From CAYPTY01 sp964413935 (GTDB taxonomy: Bacteria; Bacteroidota; Rhodothermia; Balneolales; Balneolaceae), in contig CAYPTY010000001.1 of NCBI GenBank assembly GCA_964413935.1, forward strand, positions 124,001 through 188,000: a stretch of DNA of 64,000 nucleotides, written 5' to 3'. The translations under genes and the position numbers were made by a program. Numbering within the stretch: position 1 is the stretch's first letter; each line of letters starts with the position of its first letter. The notes beneath the pieces were generated by a model. That model saw only the letters and a program-made list of their open reading frames with translations, was not told the DNA's origin and did no database searches. This document shows positions 34,530-45,700 of this stretch, in pieces.

Positions 34530-37500
34530 ATGTTTAACCGCAAGGTATTTACCGGTTTTTGGCTGGCACTCACACTCCTGTTTACGGGTGAAGTACTGCT
34601 TGCTCAGAAGCTCGAACTCACGTTCGAAAATGCATCCTTCAAGGAGTATGTGCTGAACAATGACAGTTCGGATGTAGCGCCTGCCTTTGAGCTTATCGCA
34701 GACTACAATCCCGGTAGTGTTGTATTTCAGATCATTGAACAGAATGTGAGCCGTGTTAAGTTTCCGGATAATCTTTCATCCCTCCGTGAAGCCCACAATC
34801 TTTCTGTGAATACTCCGCTCATCGAACAGATGCGCCCGGGTACGGCCAAGGGACGCAGTGTAATCTCATTACGCGTACATGCTTCCCGAATCGACAGTGT
34901 AAATCAACAGCTTCAGATAACCCGATATCTCAAATTCAGGGTTTTCAAACAATCCGGGACCCGACAGGCCAGCTTAAGAAATCGCAAAGCAGTGCAAAAT
35001 CACCCGCTGGCTACCGGAACCTGGTATCGCATACCCGTGAATCGGGATGGCATTCATCAGCTTGATTCTGAATACCTGGAAGCGCTGGGGCTCGACCTTG
35101 ATAATCTGGATCCGCGAAATCTGCAGCTCTGGGGAACCAATGGTTTTGAAATCCCAAGACCCAATAATGCACCGAGAGTAGCTTTTCAGCAGATTCCGGT
35201 ACTGGTAGAGGGGGAATCGGATGGTTCTTTCGATGCGGGTGACCGTCTACTCTTCTATGGCGATGACACCAGTCAACTTTTCTGGGATGATGTAAACAAT
35301 CGCTATTTCCCGGAGGTACATCCTTATTCTGAACAAAACTATTACTTCCTGACGGTAGGAGCACTGCCTGGCTTCCGTCTGAATGAAAGTAACAATGGCC
35401 TTATTCCATCCCGCACTATAACCGATTTTCAGGATCTGATCTGGATTGAAGAAGAAATTCAAAAAGCCGACTCCCGTCTGAAATCCGGTCGCGAATGGCT
35501 AGGCGAGGCCTTCACAGCTGCTGAAAACGGTGTGTTTAAGTCCGTACTTCGCGATACCCTTCCGGGAACCATACCAACCCAGCAAATTACCCTTTTCGCG
35601 AATCTAGTGGGCCGCTCCCTTGAGCTTATGAGCTTTGACTTACGTGTGAACGAAACCGACGCCGGATCGGTCACCATCTCCCCAATTTTTGATTACAGTT
35701 CTGAGGAAGGCGCTGCAGCAAACTCACGCGGACTTATCAACCGGCCGATATTGAGTACAGACAATGGAATCATCAATGTAGAAGCCCGCATCAACCACAA
35801 TGAGGAAAACAGCGAAGGTTTCATAGACTGGATTCGCCTTTATCTGAACCGATCACTTACCGCCAAAAACGACTACCTCTTTTTCTATGCCCCATCCGAT
35901 GGAGATATTTCAACCATTGGTTCCTACCGTCTGGGCGGTTTCCAGGACAATCCACTGGTGATGGAAGTGAGCACGCCGGAATCACCCCGCCTGTTATCAC
36001 ACACGTTTTCCGGTGGTAATGTGACCTTCAATTATAATACCCGGCCTGAAAATATTTTCGTGGCTCAGAGCCGCTTCTTCACACCAGCAGCAGGCAGCAC
36101 AGTTGATAACCAGAACCTGACCGGCGAAACGGCCTATCCAGATTATATCATCATTACTTCAGAGCGTTTTCTGGATGTAGCCGGTGAACTGGCACAGTAT
36201 CGTGCTCAACATGACGGTCTGACACCGGTAGTGGCAACCCAAAACCAGATCTTTAACGAATTTTCGTCCGGCAAAACCGACATCACGGCAATCAGGGATT
36301 ACATTAAAATGTTCTATGACCATGCACTGGCCGACGGTCAGCCCACTCCCCGATACCTGCTGCTTTTCGGAAATACCACCTACGATTACAAAGGCCTCAT
36401 CCCCAATGCATTAACCAATGATGTGGTAACCTACCAGAGTCAGTCGTCCCTTTTCCGAACCAATACCTTTGCTACTGACGATTATTTCGGCACCCTGGAT
36501 GATAATGAAGGCGACCCGACGGAGAGCAATACATCTGACCGTATCGACCTGGGAATAGGACGTATTCCGGCTGAAACCCGGGCTGAAGCCCGAACCATGC
36601 TGGAAAAAATCATTGCTTATGATAATGCTCAGGAAGAATCAGACTGGCAGAACCTGATTACCTTTGCAGCGGATGATGATTTCCCGGATATCGAACGTAA
36701 CCGCGATTTGCATGTACTGAATGCCGAAGGCACCCTGATCCGAATGGCCGCCGATGATGCATCCATCCGGTTTAAGCGCATTTACCTCTTTTCCTATCCG
36801 GAAGAGACAACAGGAGCCGGCCGGCAGGTACCGCAGGCTTCGCAGGATCTGGTGAACACCATCAATCAGGGTACCCTTCTGGTCAATTACTCTGGTCATG
36901 GCAATGAGCAGGTGCTCTCAGATGAGGAATTTTATGTGTCTGGTTTTAATGATCTTTTTACCAACTCCGACCGGCTTACCATTTTCGTAACCGCCACCTG
37001 CCAGTTCGGCCGCTATGATGATTCAGACGAACAATCCGGAGCGGAGCGGCTCATATTTAATCCCAATGGCGGAGCTATCGCCTCCTTTACCACTACACGG
37101 GTCGTGTTCACGGGTTCCAATATCTCAAACAGCAACAATTTTGGTCTTAACATTGCCCTTTCTCAGCAGCTTACCGGCCGGGATGATGAGGGCAAGCCAT
37201 TGAGGCTGGGCGACATCTATTTCCGTACCAAAAACACCAGCGTGGGTGGTACCCGTAATACCCGAAAATTCATTCTGCTGGGTGATCCGGCAAGCAGGCT
37301 GAGGCTTCCTGACGAAGAAGCAACCATCACTGCCATAAACGGTGACTCCAATTTTGAGAACAACGATTCCCTTCGAATTCGCGCCCTCGATCTGGTTCAG
37401 CTGAATGGCGAAGTCCGGGATGGTCAGGGTGCCCGCCTTACCGATTTTAACGGCAGCATGTGGGTTACCGTGTTTGATGCACCGCGTGTCGTCAGCCTGC

Positions 37501-38423
37501 CCGATCGCAGCTGGGTACTGGAAGACCGCTGCTTCCTGGACGACTGCCAGTATGAGACCCAGAATGATCTCATTTTTAAGGGGCGTACCCGCGTGAATAA
37601 TGGCGAATACCAGATACAGTTTGTAGTACCCAAGGATATCAGTTATTCGGATGAGGAGGGTCGCATTCTCCTCTTCGGAAGCAGTGAAGAAGCCACCTCG
37701 GGTGGCGTATATCGGAACATTGTATTTAACGGCATCAACCCTGATGCACAAAACGACGGTGAAGGTCCGCAGCTGGACGTTTATCTCAACGATCCTTCTT
37801 TCGTGAACGGTAACCTGGTTGGGGACAAGCCATCCTTGATCGTCGAACTCAATGATGAAACAGGCATAAACACTACAGGAACAGGAGTAGGGCATGAAAT
37901 AATAGCTACTATCGATACACAACCTCAACAAACAATCGTACTCAACCCCTTCTATGAAGGAAACCTCGATGACTTTACGGGGGGACGTATCGAGTATCCT
38001 CTGGACGAATTGCCGGAGGGTAACTATACGCTAACCGTTCGAGCGTGGGATGTTCAGAATAATCCTTCTGAACAATCTATTCAGTTCGAAGTGGCATCGG
38101 CACAGGATTTAAGTATCCGGAATGTATACAACTATCCGAACCCGATGAACAACCGAACTGCATTCACTTTCGAACATAATCAGCCCGGTAATCCGTTAGA
38201 CATATCCATAAGGATATTTACACTCAGCGGAAGACCGGTGCAACAGTTAAACCAAACCATTCTAACCAACAGTAGTTATGCCACTATTTCATGGAATGGC
38301 CGTGACCGGGATAATGATCGCCTGGGTAACGGTACTTATCTTTATGTGCTTAGGGTTGCAACAGATACCCCCGAAGGAAGACAAGTCACTGAAAAAATCG
38401 AAAAACTCGTAATTATCCGTTAA
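34530..38423 (+). CDS. porU: Type IX secretion sortase PorU (C25 family)
   Basis: 1297 residues from ATG 34530, with signal peptide LLAQ cut near residue 26. After a beta-rich N-terminal half, the gingipain-type C25 domain contains YLLLFGNTTYDYKGL near 611-625, the catalytic His790 in NYSGHGNEQVL and Cys824 in TATCQFGRYDD. The C-terminus has a FlgD-like Ig repeat (YNYPNPMNNRTAFTFEH, then TLSGRPVQQL and NGTYLYVLRV). PorU removes the sorting tail of type IX substrates and attaches them to the cell surface together with PorV, encoded next. The length is close to known PorU proteins. Confidence 0.92.
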   Translation: MFNRKVFTGFWLALTLLFTGEVLLAQKLELTFENASFKEYVLNNDSSDVAPAFELIADYNPGSVVFQIIEQNVSRVKFPDNLSSLREAHNLSVNTPLIEQMRPGTAKGRSVISLRVHASRIDSVNQQLQITRYLKFRVFKQSGTRQASLRNRKAVQNHPLATGTWYRIPVNRDGIHQLDSEYLEALGLDLDNLDPRNLQLWGTNGFEIPRPNNAPRVAFQQIPVLVEGESDGSFDAGDRLLFYGDDTSQLFWDDVNNRYFPEVHPYSEQNYYFLTVGALPGFRLNESNNGLIPSRTITDFQDLIWIEEEIQKADSRLKSGREWLGEAFTAAENGVFKSVLRDTLPGTIPTQQITLFANLVGRSLELMSFDLRVNETDAGSVTISPIFDYSSEEGAAANSRGLINRPILSTDNGIINVEARINHNEENSEGFIDWIRLYLNRSLTAKNDYLFFYAPSDGDISTIGSYRLGGFQDNPLVMEVSTPESPRLLSHTFSGGNVTFNYNTRPENIFVAQSRFFTPAAGSTVDNQNLTGETAYPDYIIITSERFLDVAGELAQYRAQHDGLTPVVATQNQIFNEFSSGKTDITAIRDYIKMFYDHALADGQPTPRYLLLFGNTTYDYKGLIPNALTNDVVTYQSQSSLFRTNTFATDDYFGTLDDNEGDPTESNTSDRIDLGIGRIPAETRAEARTMLEKIIAYDNAQEESDWQNLITFAADDDFPDIERNRDLHVLNAEGTLIRMAADDASIRFKRIYLFSYPEETTGAGRQVPQASQDLVNTINQGTLLVNYSGHGNEQVLSDEEFYVSGFNDLFTNSDRLTIFVTATCQFGRYDDSDEQSGAERLIFNPNGGAIASFTTTRVVFTGSNISNSNNFGLNIALSQQLTGRDDEGKPLRLGDIYFRTKNTSVGGTRNTRKFILLGDPASRLRLPDEEATITAINGDSNFENNDSLRIRALDLVQLNGEVRDGQGARLTDFNGSMWVTVFDAPRVVSLPDRSWVLEDRCFLDDCQYETQNDLIFKGRTRVNNGEYQIQFVVPKDISYSDEEGRILLFGSSEEATSGGVYRNIVFNGINPDAQNDGEGPQLDVYLNDPSFVNGNLVGDKPSLIVELNDETGINTTGTGVGHEIIATIDTQPQQTIVLNPFYEGNLDDFTGGRIEYPLDELPEGNYTLTVRAWDVQNNPSEQSIQFEVASAQDLSIRNVYNYPNPMNNRTAFTFEHNQPGNPLDISIRIFTLSGRPVQQLNQTILTNSSYATISWNGRDRDNDRLGNGTYLYVLRVATDTPEGRQVTEKIEKLVIIR

Positions 38424-38469
38424 ATACCTAATAAAATCGTATATTTTCCCCCTTTAATTTTTGAGAAGT

Positions 38470-39624
38470 ATGAATAGAATAAATCACTTATTAGCAGTTT
38501 TTGTGATGTGCCTGGTACCGCTGAGCGCGAGTGCCCAGGTTGGGATCACAGGTGTTCCCTTCCTGCAGATTGAACCTGATTCACGTGGTGCCGGAATGGG
38601 TAACACAGGCGTGGCTCTGGCCGATAACGCCGCAGCCCTTTTCTGGAATCCTGCCGGGCTGGCTTTCCAGCGTGGCTCTCAGGTGAGTATCACACACTCT
38701 AACTGGTTGCCTAATTTCAATGTTGGTCTGTTCTATGACTACCTGGTGGGCAAAACCTACATCGATGGAATCGGAACCGTAGGTGCTCACATTACCTATC
38801 TCAATTTGGGTGAACAATTCCAGACTGCCGAATCCAGCTCTGAGGTCATTAACCGTTTCCGTTCTTATGAACTGGCAGCGGGACTATCTTATGGATTCGA
38901 AATCAACAAAAACTTTGCGGTAGGAACCGGGTTCCGTTATATCTACTCCTCTCTTGCAGATGGTGTGGTTGGCGGTGCAGCCGGAGCCGTTGGTGCCCAG
39001 GAAATCAATCCGGGTTCCAGCGTGGGCGTTGACCTTGCTTTCCTGTATCGCACTGATGATTTCAACCTTGGAAGCCGACGAGCTCAGTTCAGTTTCGGAA
39101 CCAACCTGTCCAACATCGGCCCGGGCATACAGTATACCGACAATGCCCAGAAAGACCCGCTCCCAACCGTTTTGAGAGCCGGTTTTGCCTTTAATATGGA
39201 TCTGGACGAGGATGGATTCAATACCATTACCGTTGCCACTGATGTCTCCAAAATCATGGCGCGGCAGGAAGTGGTTGTAGAAAATGGCGACACCACCGGC
39301 TTCCGTGCGGTAAGTCCCATCGAATCCATCTTTAAATCATGGGATACCTTCACCCGGCCAACCGGCCTGGGTGATCTAGCTGAAATGAATCTGCTTCAGC
39401 AGCTCATGATTGGTGTGGGTGCCGAATACTGGTACAACCAGCAGTTTGCATTACGAACCGGGTATTATTACGAGGATCCTAACAACGGAGACCGAAAGTT
39501 CCTCACCTTTGGTGCCGGACTTCGGTACGACTTCTTCGGTGTGGATTTCAGTTATATACAAACCCTCGAAGAAGATCACCCGCTTGCAGGTACGCTGCGA
39601 TTCAGTGTGCTGCTGAATTTCTGA
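38470..39624 (+). CDS. porV: Type IX secretion outer-membrane protein PorV
   Basis: 384 residues from ATG 38470 (a TTG three codons earlier also opens the frame). Signal peptide cut after SASAQ. Mature start VGITGVPFLQIEPDSRGAGM followed by GNTGVALADNAAALFWNPAG is the PorV signature; the rest is a FadL-like barrel ending in a C-terminal phenylalanine. PorV shuttles secreted substrates from the translocon to PorU. Its adjacency to porU is the conserved arrangement. A weak TATATTTT element at 38441 may give it its own promoter. Confidence 0.93.
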   Translation: MNRINHLLAVFVMCLVPLSASAQVGITGVPFLQIEPDSRGAGMGNTGVALADNAAALFWNPAGLAFQRGSQVSITHSNWLPNFNVGLFYDYLVGKTYIDGIGTVGAHITYLNLGEQFQTAESSSEVINRFRSYELAAGLSYGFEINKNFAVGTGFRYIYSSLADGVVGGAAGAVGAQEINPGSSVGVDLAFLYRTDDFNLGSRRAQFSFGTNLSNIGPGIQYTDNAQKDPLPTVLRAGFAFNMDLDEDGFNTITVATDVSKIMARQEVVVENGDTTGFRAVSPIESIFKSWDTFTRPTGLGDLAEMNLLQQLMIGVGAEYWYNQQFALRTGYYYEDPNNGDRKFLTFGAGLRYDFFGVDFSYIQTLEEDHPLAGTLRFSVLLNF

Positions 39625-39633
39625 TAGCTGCTG

Positions 39634-42600
39634 ATGCTCAATATCAAGCTATCGGTTAAAAAGCCGGCACTCCTTTTCCTGCTTCTGCTGGGATATGCTG
39701 ATGCATTGCAGGCTCAGGAAGTTTATAAGCCTGAAGTATCCCATCCCATATCCGCAGGGACTGCCATGGATGTGCTGCCGGCAACCGGTACCATTGATAT
39801 TGTAGCCGTCATGGTTGAATTTCAGCCAGATACCAATCGTTTTACCACCGGAAACGGAACCTTTGATCTGGGCGCCCTTCCTTTTCTGGAATCCCGGCCG
39901 GATTTCCGAATCGAACCCCTGCCTCATAACCGGGCCTACTTCGAAGCCCATCTGGAATTCGTTCAGAATTATTACAGCCGCTCATCCGGCGGACAGCTGA
40001 ATATCAATTACCGGGTTTTGCCTCAGATCTATCGCCTGGACCAGGAAATGGCGGCTTACTCTCCCACCGGAGTTGAGTTTAATCCGGAAACGATAGCTGA
40101 CTTTGTATCCGATGTGTGGGCCAAAGTGGAATCAGAGGGTGGTTTCGATACTTCAGGCCTGGATCCCGATCGTACAGCTTTCGTGATTTTTCATGCCGGA
40201 GTTGGCCGTGATATTGAACTAACCGGTACTCTGCTCACACGTACCCCTCAGGATATTCCTTCTCTTAGTTTTGACCGGGATGCACTGGCCGATTTACTGG
40301 ATGATCCGGCATTTAACGGTTTCCCCGTTAATGGCGGAGCCTTTCGCATCACCAATTCGCTGATTCTGCCCCGAACCGAATCCCGCCCGGGCGAAGATGT
40401 AACCGGCGAAGAATTTGTAATTCCACTTTCAATAAATGGCCTGCTTACCGCATCGGTAGGCTCATTTCTCGGGCTTCCTGATCTTTTCAATACCAATGAC
40501 GGCCGGCCGGGAATCGGCCGTTTCGGCCTGATGGACGGAGCTGGATTCTTTTCCTATAACGGTCTTTTCCCGCCGGAACCCTCCGCCTGGGAGAAACAGC
40601 GCCTGGGATGGATCTCGCCGGTTGAAATCAGCCGTAACCAGACAACCAGCCTGCCCGCAGTAAGCCTGCACCTTCCCGGATCGGTGGCCCGCATCAGCCT
40701 GTCAGAAGACGAATACTTTCTGGTTGAGAACCGGCATCGCGATCCGGATGATCACGGCGTCAACATCACCACAAGAAAAACGGATGGTTCGCTGGTCACC
40801 CAGAACTTCACCAATATCGATGAGGCCTTTGTGTTCCAGGAAGCAGATTTTGACACTCTGCTGGAAGCCGGAGTAATCGTGGATGTTAGCAACTTTGACT
40901 GGAGCCTGCCCGGAGGACTTGACCGCGGAGAGGATGAGGAAATCGGCGGAGGCGATGATCGCTTCCTGAATGGTGGCATCCTTATCTGGCATGTGGATGA
41001 AGCCGTAATCCGAAGCGGGCTGCAGCAGCAAACCGTTAATGCCAATCCTGACCGAAGAGGCATCGATCTAGAAGAAGCCGACGGAGCCCAGGACATCGGC
41101 CGTCCGGTCAGTTCCTTCTTTTCGAATGAGGAAGAATTCGGAACCCCATTTGATTTCTGGTGGAGCGGAAATGATTCACGGGTCATCCTGCAGACCGGAG
41201 AAGTACTGCTCTACCCGGGTGAATTCAGCCCGGATTCGTACCCGGACAACAACAGCAATTCAGGCGCCAAATCCTTTTTCCGCCTTTTTGATTTTTCCGA
41301 TAATCTGCCCACCGCTTCTTTTTCCATTGAGGAAGTGATCCCGGATGACATCCCTTATCGTACAGGTATTGAAGAACAACTTCCCGGAACTGATTTCTTC
41401 AAACCGGATGATGATTATTACAATTACTTCCCCCTCAGCCTGCATATTCATGAAACCGCCACCGACACTTTTCTGGTGATCCCGACACCCGCCGGTACCT
41501 GGGCCAAGAATCTGACTCAGGAAAGCCCAGCTGGGTTATTAGACCTGAACCAGGCTCAGCAACCTTTCAGCGATGAAGTGCTGGTGATCGGTGAAAAACC
41601 GGATGCTGGAAATGCTGATATCACGGTCAATGCCTACCGCTGGAATGCAGGAACAGCTCAGTTTGATGCAGAATGGTCGGCCGATGTGGCCGCCAATACC
41701 GGCTTTTTGAGCAGTGATGGCGGGGATACTCTGTTCTCGGATCAGACAAGCGAAGGATTGCTACTGCAGAACGGAAGCCGGGTAACAACCGGAAGCCGGA
41801 GCTTCCAGCGATCGGCGGATCTGAACGGAGCTTTTTCTCTGGCACTTGAAACTTCCTATGTAAACACATTCGGCGAATTTACCGAAGAAAATGCCCTTTC
41901 CCCTTCCGCTCGCAGGCAATACACCGGCCTGATTGATGCCGGGAGCGACTTTGCATTCTTCGGCTTTACCGAAAATCGTTTTTTCCTGATGGATGACAAT
42001 GGTTCCGAACTCATCTCTGAAGAGGATAAGGCTTCCTGGCCGGCCATCACCGATGATTTTGAATTCTTCCGCATCAACAAAACAGAAAATACCCTTGAAG
42101 GGCGCAACCGCTTTGGTGCACAGCTTGATTTTACTCCCATTTCCGCCCCGGATGGCGTTCGGTTTACGGGCACCCCGCTGATAGCAGATTTTCTTGTGGA
42201 TGAACCCGGACCGGAAATCCTGGTTACCGGTCAGGACAGCCTGAATATCAATATATACGGCTATACCCGGGAAGGCCGGCTGGTCTCAGGCTTCCCGCTG
42301 TTTGTGGGATCCATTACCGATAACAATAATGAGCCTGTTCATCCTTTATTCTATGGCGACGAGTTATTTGCAATCAGCCATAACGGGAGGCTGCGGAGCT
42401 GGCTTTTCGATGAAGGCACTGAGGTGATCTGGCCGGGTATATACGGTGAACACACTTTCAACAAGATAAGCGCCCGCATAGAGAGCGATGAGCCTGCAGA
42501 CGGAACAACGTTTTCCGTGCTGAATAAAGCAGAAACCTATAACTGGCCTAATCCGGCTACCGACCAGACCAATATCCGGTATGAGCTGGTCCAACCCGGT

Positions 42601-42798
42601 GGTGAAGTGGAACTGACCATTATTACCCCTTCAGGCAAAACCATCCTGACCCGTAACCTTCTTTCGAATGGTGGAGCACCTGAGGAGTTCAACCTGAATA
42701 CAACCAGCTGGGAAAGCGGTGTGTATTATTGTATGGTAAAAGCGACCGTGGAAGGCCGCAGTGAATCCGAACTGATCAAAATTGCCATCCTGAAATGA
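39634..42798 (+). CDS. Secreted M6-like protein with degenerate zinc motif and T9SS sorting tail
   Basis: 1054 residues with signal peptide (ALQAQ). Residues about 50-340 follow the immune-inhibitor-A (M6) layout: VAVMVEFQPDTNRF, FVQNYYSRSSGGQLN, and FLGLPDLFNTNDGRPG with FGLMDGAGFFSYNG. In active M6 enzymes HExGH precedes xLGLPDL; here the positions are Ala273-Ser-Val-Gly-Ser277, so the zinc ligands and catalytic glutamate are lost. The C-terminus (about 970-1054: YNWPNPATDQTNIRYEL, GVYYCMVKAT) is a type A type IX sorting domain. Probably a surface or secreted pseudo-protease. It begins 9 bp after porV and overlaps the next gene by 4 bp. Confidence 0.85.
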   Translation: MLNIKLSVKKPALLFLLLLGYADALQAQEVYKPEVSHPISAGTAMDVLPATGTIDIVAVMVEFQPDTNRFTTGNGTFDLGALPFLESRPDFRIEPLPHNRAYFEAHLEFVQNYYSRSSGGQLNINYRVLPQIYRLDQEMAAYSPTGVEFNPETIADFVSDVWAKVESEGGFDTSGLDPDRTAFVIFHAGVGRDIELTGTLLTRTPQDIPSLSFDRDALADLLDDPAFNGFPVNGGAFRITNSLILPRTESRPGEDVTGEEFVIPLSINGLLTASVGSFLGLPDLFNTNDGRPGIGRFGLMDGAGFFSYNGLFPPEPSAWEKQRLGWISPVEISRNQTTSLPAVSLHLPGSVARISLSEDEYFLVENRHRDPDDHGVNITTRKTDGSLVTQNFTNIDEAFVFQEADFDTLLEAGVIVDVSNFDWSLPGGLDRGEDEEIGGGDDRFLNGGILIWHVDEAVIRSGLQQQTVNANPDRRGIDLEEADGAQDIGRPVSSFFSNEEEFGTPFDFWWSGNDSRVILQTGEVLLYPGEFSPDSYPDNNSNSGAKSFFRLFDFSDNLPTASFSIEEVIPDDIPYRTGIEEQLPGTDFFKPDDDYYNYFPLSLHIHETATDTFLVIPTPAGTWAKNLTQESPAGLLDLNQAQQPFSDEVLVIGEKPDAGNADITVNAYRWNAGTAQFDAEWSADVAANTGFLSSDGGDTLFSDQTSEGLLLQNGSRVTTGSRSFQRSADLNGAFSLALETSYVNTFGEFTEENALSPSARRQYTGLIDAGSDFAFFGFTENRFFLMDDNGSELISEEDKASWPAITDDFEFFRINKTENTLEGRNRFGAQLDFTPISAPDGVRFTGTPLIADFLVDEPGPEILVTGQDSLNINIYGYTREGRLVSGFPLFVGSITDNNNEPVHPLFYGDELFAISHNGRLRSWLFDEGTEVIWPGIYGEHTFNKISARIESDEPADGTTFSVLNKAETYNWPNPATDQTNIRYELVQPGGEVELTIITPSGKTILTRNLLSNGGAPEEFNLNTTSWESGVYYCMVKATVEGRSESELIKIAILK

Positions 42799-45700
42799 GC
42801 CGACGTCTGAAATACTGCCTTGTTCTGATGCTGATGGCTTGCTGTCTCACGGCCGGGGAGACTTATGCCCAGACCAATCCCCTGTTTTACGATTATCCCT
42901 ACAATCACCTGAAGTGGTTCCAGATCGAAACGGATCACTTCAACGTCATTTTCCAGGAAGGAAACAGCCGATCGGCACAGGTGATCGCCCGCATCGCAGA
43001 AGAAGTATATCCGGCCATAACGGAGCTCTATGAATATGAACCGGATCAGAAAGTGAGCATTGTGCTCAAAGACCGGGAAGATTATTCCAACGGGGCAGCC
43101 TACTTTTTCGATAACAAAATCGATATCTGGCTACCGGCCCTCGATACCCCGCTGAGGGGAACCCATAACTGGCTGCGGAATGTGATTGCACACGAATTCA
43201 CGCACATCGTACAGATTCAGGCCAGCATGAAACGCTCCCGAAGAATTCCGGCTGTGTACTTTCAGTGGCTGGACTATGAAGATGTACGCCGGCCGGATGT
43301 ACTATTCGGTTTCCCGAATGGCATCATCACCATGCCTTTTGCGACCGTGAATGTACCGGCCTGGTTTGCAGAGGGAACCGCCCAGTTCCAGCGCACCGGG
43401 TTGTATTACGACACCTGGGACAGTCACCGCGATATGATTCTTCGAACCCGCATCCTCAGCGACACTTATTTTGACTTGAATGAAATGGGCACCTTTGCAT
43501 CCAAAAGCAGCCTGGAAAGAGAAAACGTTTACAATCAGGGCTATGCTTTTACCAATTACTTGGCTGAGGAATTCGGGGAGGAAATCCTTCGGGAAATCAG
43601 CGAGTCACTCGGTAAAAAAGGAATTCATTCCGTTCAGGAAGCGATTAAGGATGCCACCGGCATCCCTGGCGAAAAGGTTTTTGATAACTGGATACAGAAG
43701 ATGAAATCCGAGTATACCGAAGCGACCGCAACCATACAGGAAACGGAATCGGAATATGTGGAGGACAAAGGATTTTTCAATTTTTATGCTACCTACTCAC
43801 CGGATGGAAATCATTTAGCTTACATCAGCAACAAGGGAACCGACGCTGCCCTGACCTCCCTCTACATAAAATCAGCCGATGGCGAGGAAGAAGTGGCTGT
43901 CCTTTTTGAGGATGAGGGTTTTGATCATCACGACCATGTGGCCCAGATGGAGAAACCGGCGGTAACGCGGGTAAGCAGCTCCTTCAGTTTCTCCCCCGAT
44001 GGCAAACAACTGGCGTACATCCGGAATCGCAAAAACCGGTATGGCGAACGCTATAACGATCTTTTTATCTACACTCTCGAAAGCAGGGAAAAAGAGAGGC
44101 TGACGGGCTCGGCCCGGATCAGCGCTCCGGTGTGGTCGGCCGATGGAAAAAGTATTTATGCTTTGCAGTACCATCACGGAACGCAAAACCTGGTTCTTTT
44201 CGACCTTGAAAGTCGCGAAATCACTCCTCTTACCGACTATCATGGCGGCGAAACCCTTTTTAGTCCGATACTGAGTCCGGACGGCAGCTCCATTTACCTT
44301 GCCTATGCCGATCTAGACAACCGGGGCATTTACCGTTTTGACCTTGAAAGCCGTGAGATGGAAACCGTTCTGAATGATGAACGGGCCGATTACCGCGATC
44401 CTTTTCCATCCTCTGATGGTGCTTTTTTGTACTACAGCAGTGATCCCGACGGCATTTTCAACATTTACCGGTTGAACCTTAAGACGGGTGAACAGGAACA
44501 AATCACCAATGTGATCGGTGGGGCTTTTATGCCCCATGCTGCTGAAGACGGTGAACTGCTGTTTTCTGAATACGAAGCTTCCGGCTATAAAATAAAATCA
44601 ATGGCTCCGGCTACTGAGAATGAACTGGCCGGCGCGTATCAGCCTGAAGCTTTTGTATCATCTGAATTCGTGACGGTTTCTCCCCTGGTAAGTCCACTTA
44701 ATACCTTTGATGACCGGGATATCGGCATACTTTCACAGAATATTATGGCAGTAGCTGATACCGGCCAGACCCAGATTCCCCTGGGTTCTTCCCTCACTGA
44801 GCTGAATGCAGATGTGAAAAGTTACAGCGATGTGTTTACCTCCTTCAGTGTGCTTCCGGCATTCCGCTTCGATAATTATTCACGATTGAACGGCTCAAAC
44901 GGAGCCCTGCTGAAAAACGGACAGTTCAGCGATCTGGCCAATAACCTGGTACGCGACTTCAAAGCCGGAGCCTATTTTTCGTCCAGGGATGTGACCGACC
45001 GATTAAGCCTTTTTGGTGGATTCCTGCTGGGTGTGGGTGCCCAGCCCAGCGACGGCATCGGTGATTTCTTCAGCCCCGAACGCCTCACACAGCTTGACAG
45101 GGATATCTTCCTGATTGCCGAGCACCGTGGGCTGCCCTTCATTAAAAGCAGCTGGTCGCCTACCGTAGCCATCGAAGTTTATAATCTGCACCGCAATGTA
45201 CGGGACGGACTTTCCATCGAGGAATTCCCCTGTACCTCCTGCCTGCCGGAGACTTCCTTCACCGATATCTCCTATGAAATCTGGGAGGCCGATCTCTTTC
45301 TTCGATCCAAAATTAACCGAGGGAGCATCCTGGAGCTGGGCATTGGCTTCAGTCCCTATCGTGTGAATACTCAGGATTTCTTTTCCAAGGAGCTGAATCA
45401 GTTTGTACCCGGCTCCTCATCCGAATATTTCCGAAGCACTACCCTATCCGCAGCCTACAATTTCAATTTCTATCTGCCAGATCGTGACCGGGACATCGCG
45501 CCTGTGGGAAGCCGGGGTTATGTACGTTATCAATACCAGCCATCTCGTCTGCTGAATCAGTTTGAGATCGAAGACGGGCAGCTGGTTCCGGTCTATGACC
45601 GCTTCCGAAATCACTCCGTTGAGTTGAATACCCGTTACGGACATCGTTTTGCGGATAAATACACCTTTCAGCTGCAAACACGCGCTTTCACCTATCTGGA

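Noticed and set aside
37125..37931. 268-codon minus-strand open frame
   Set aside because: Antisense to the C25 domain end of porU; no supporting signal.
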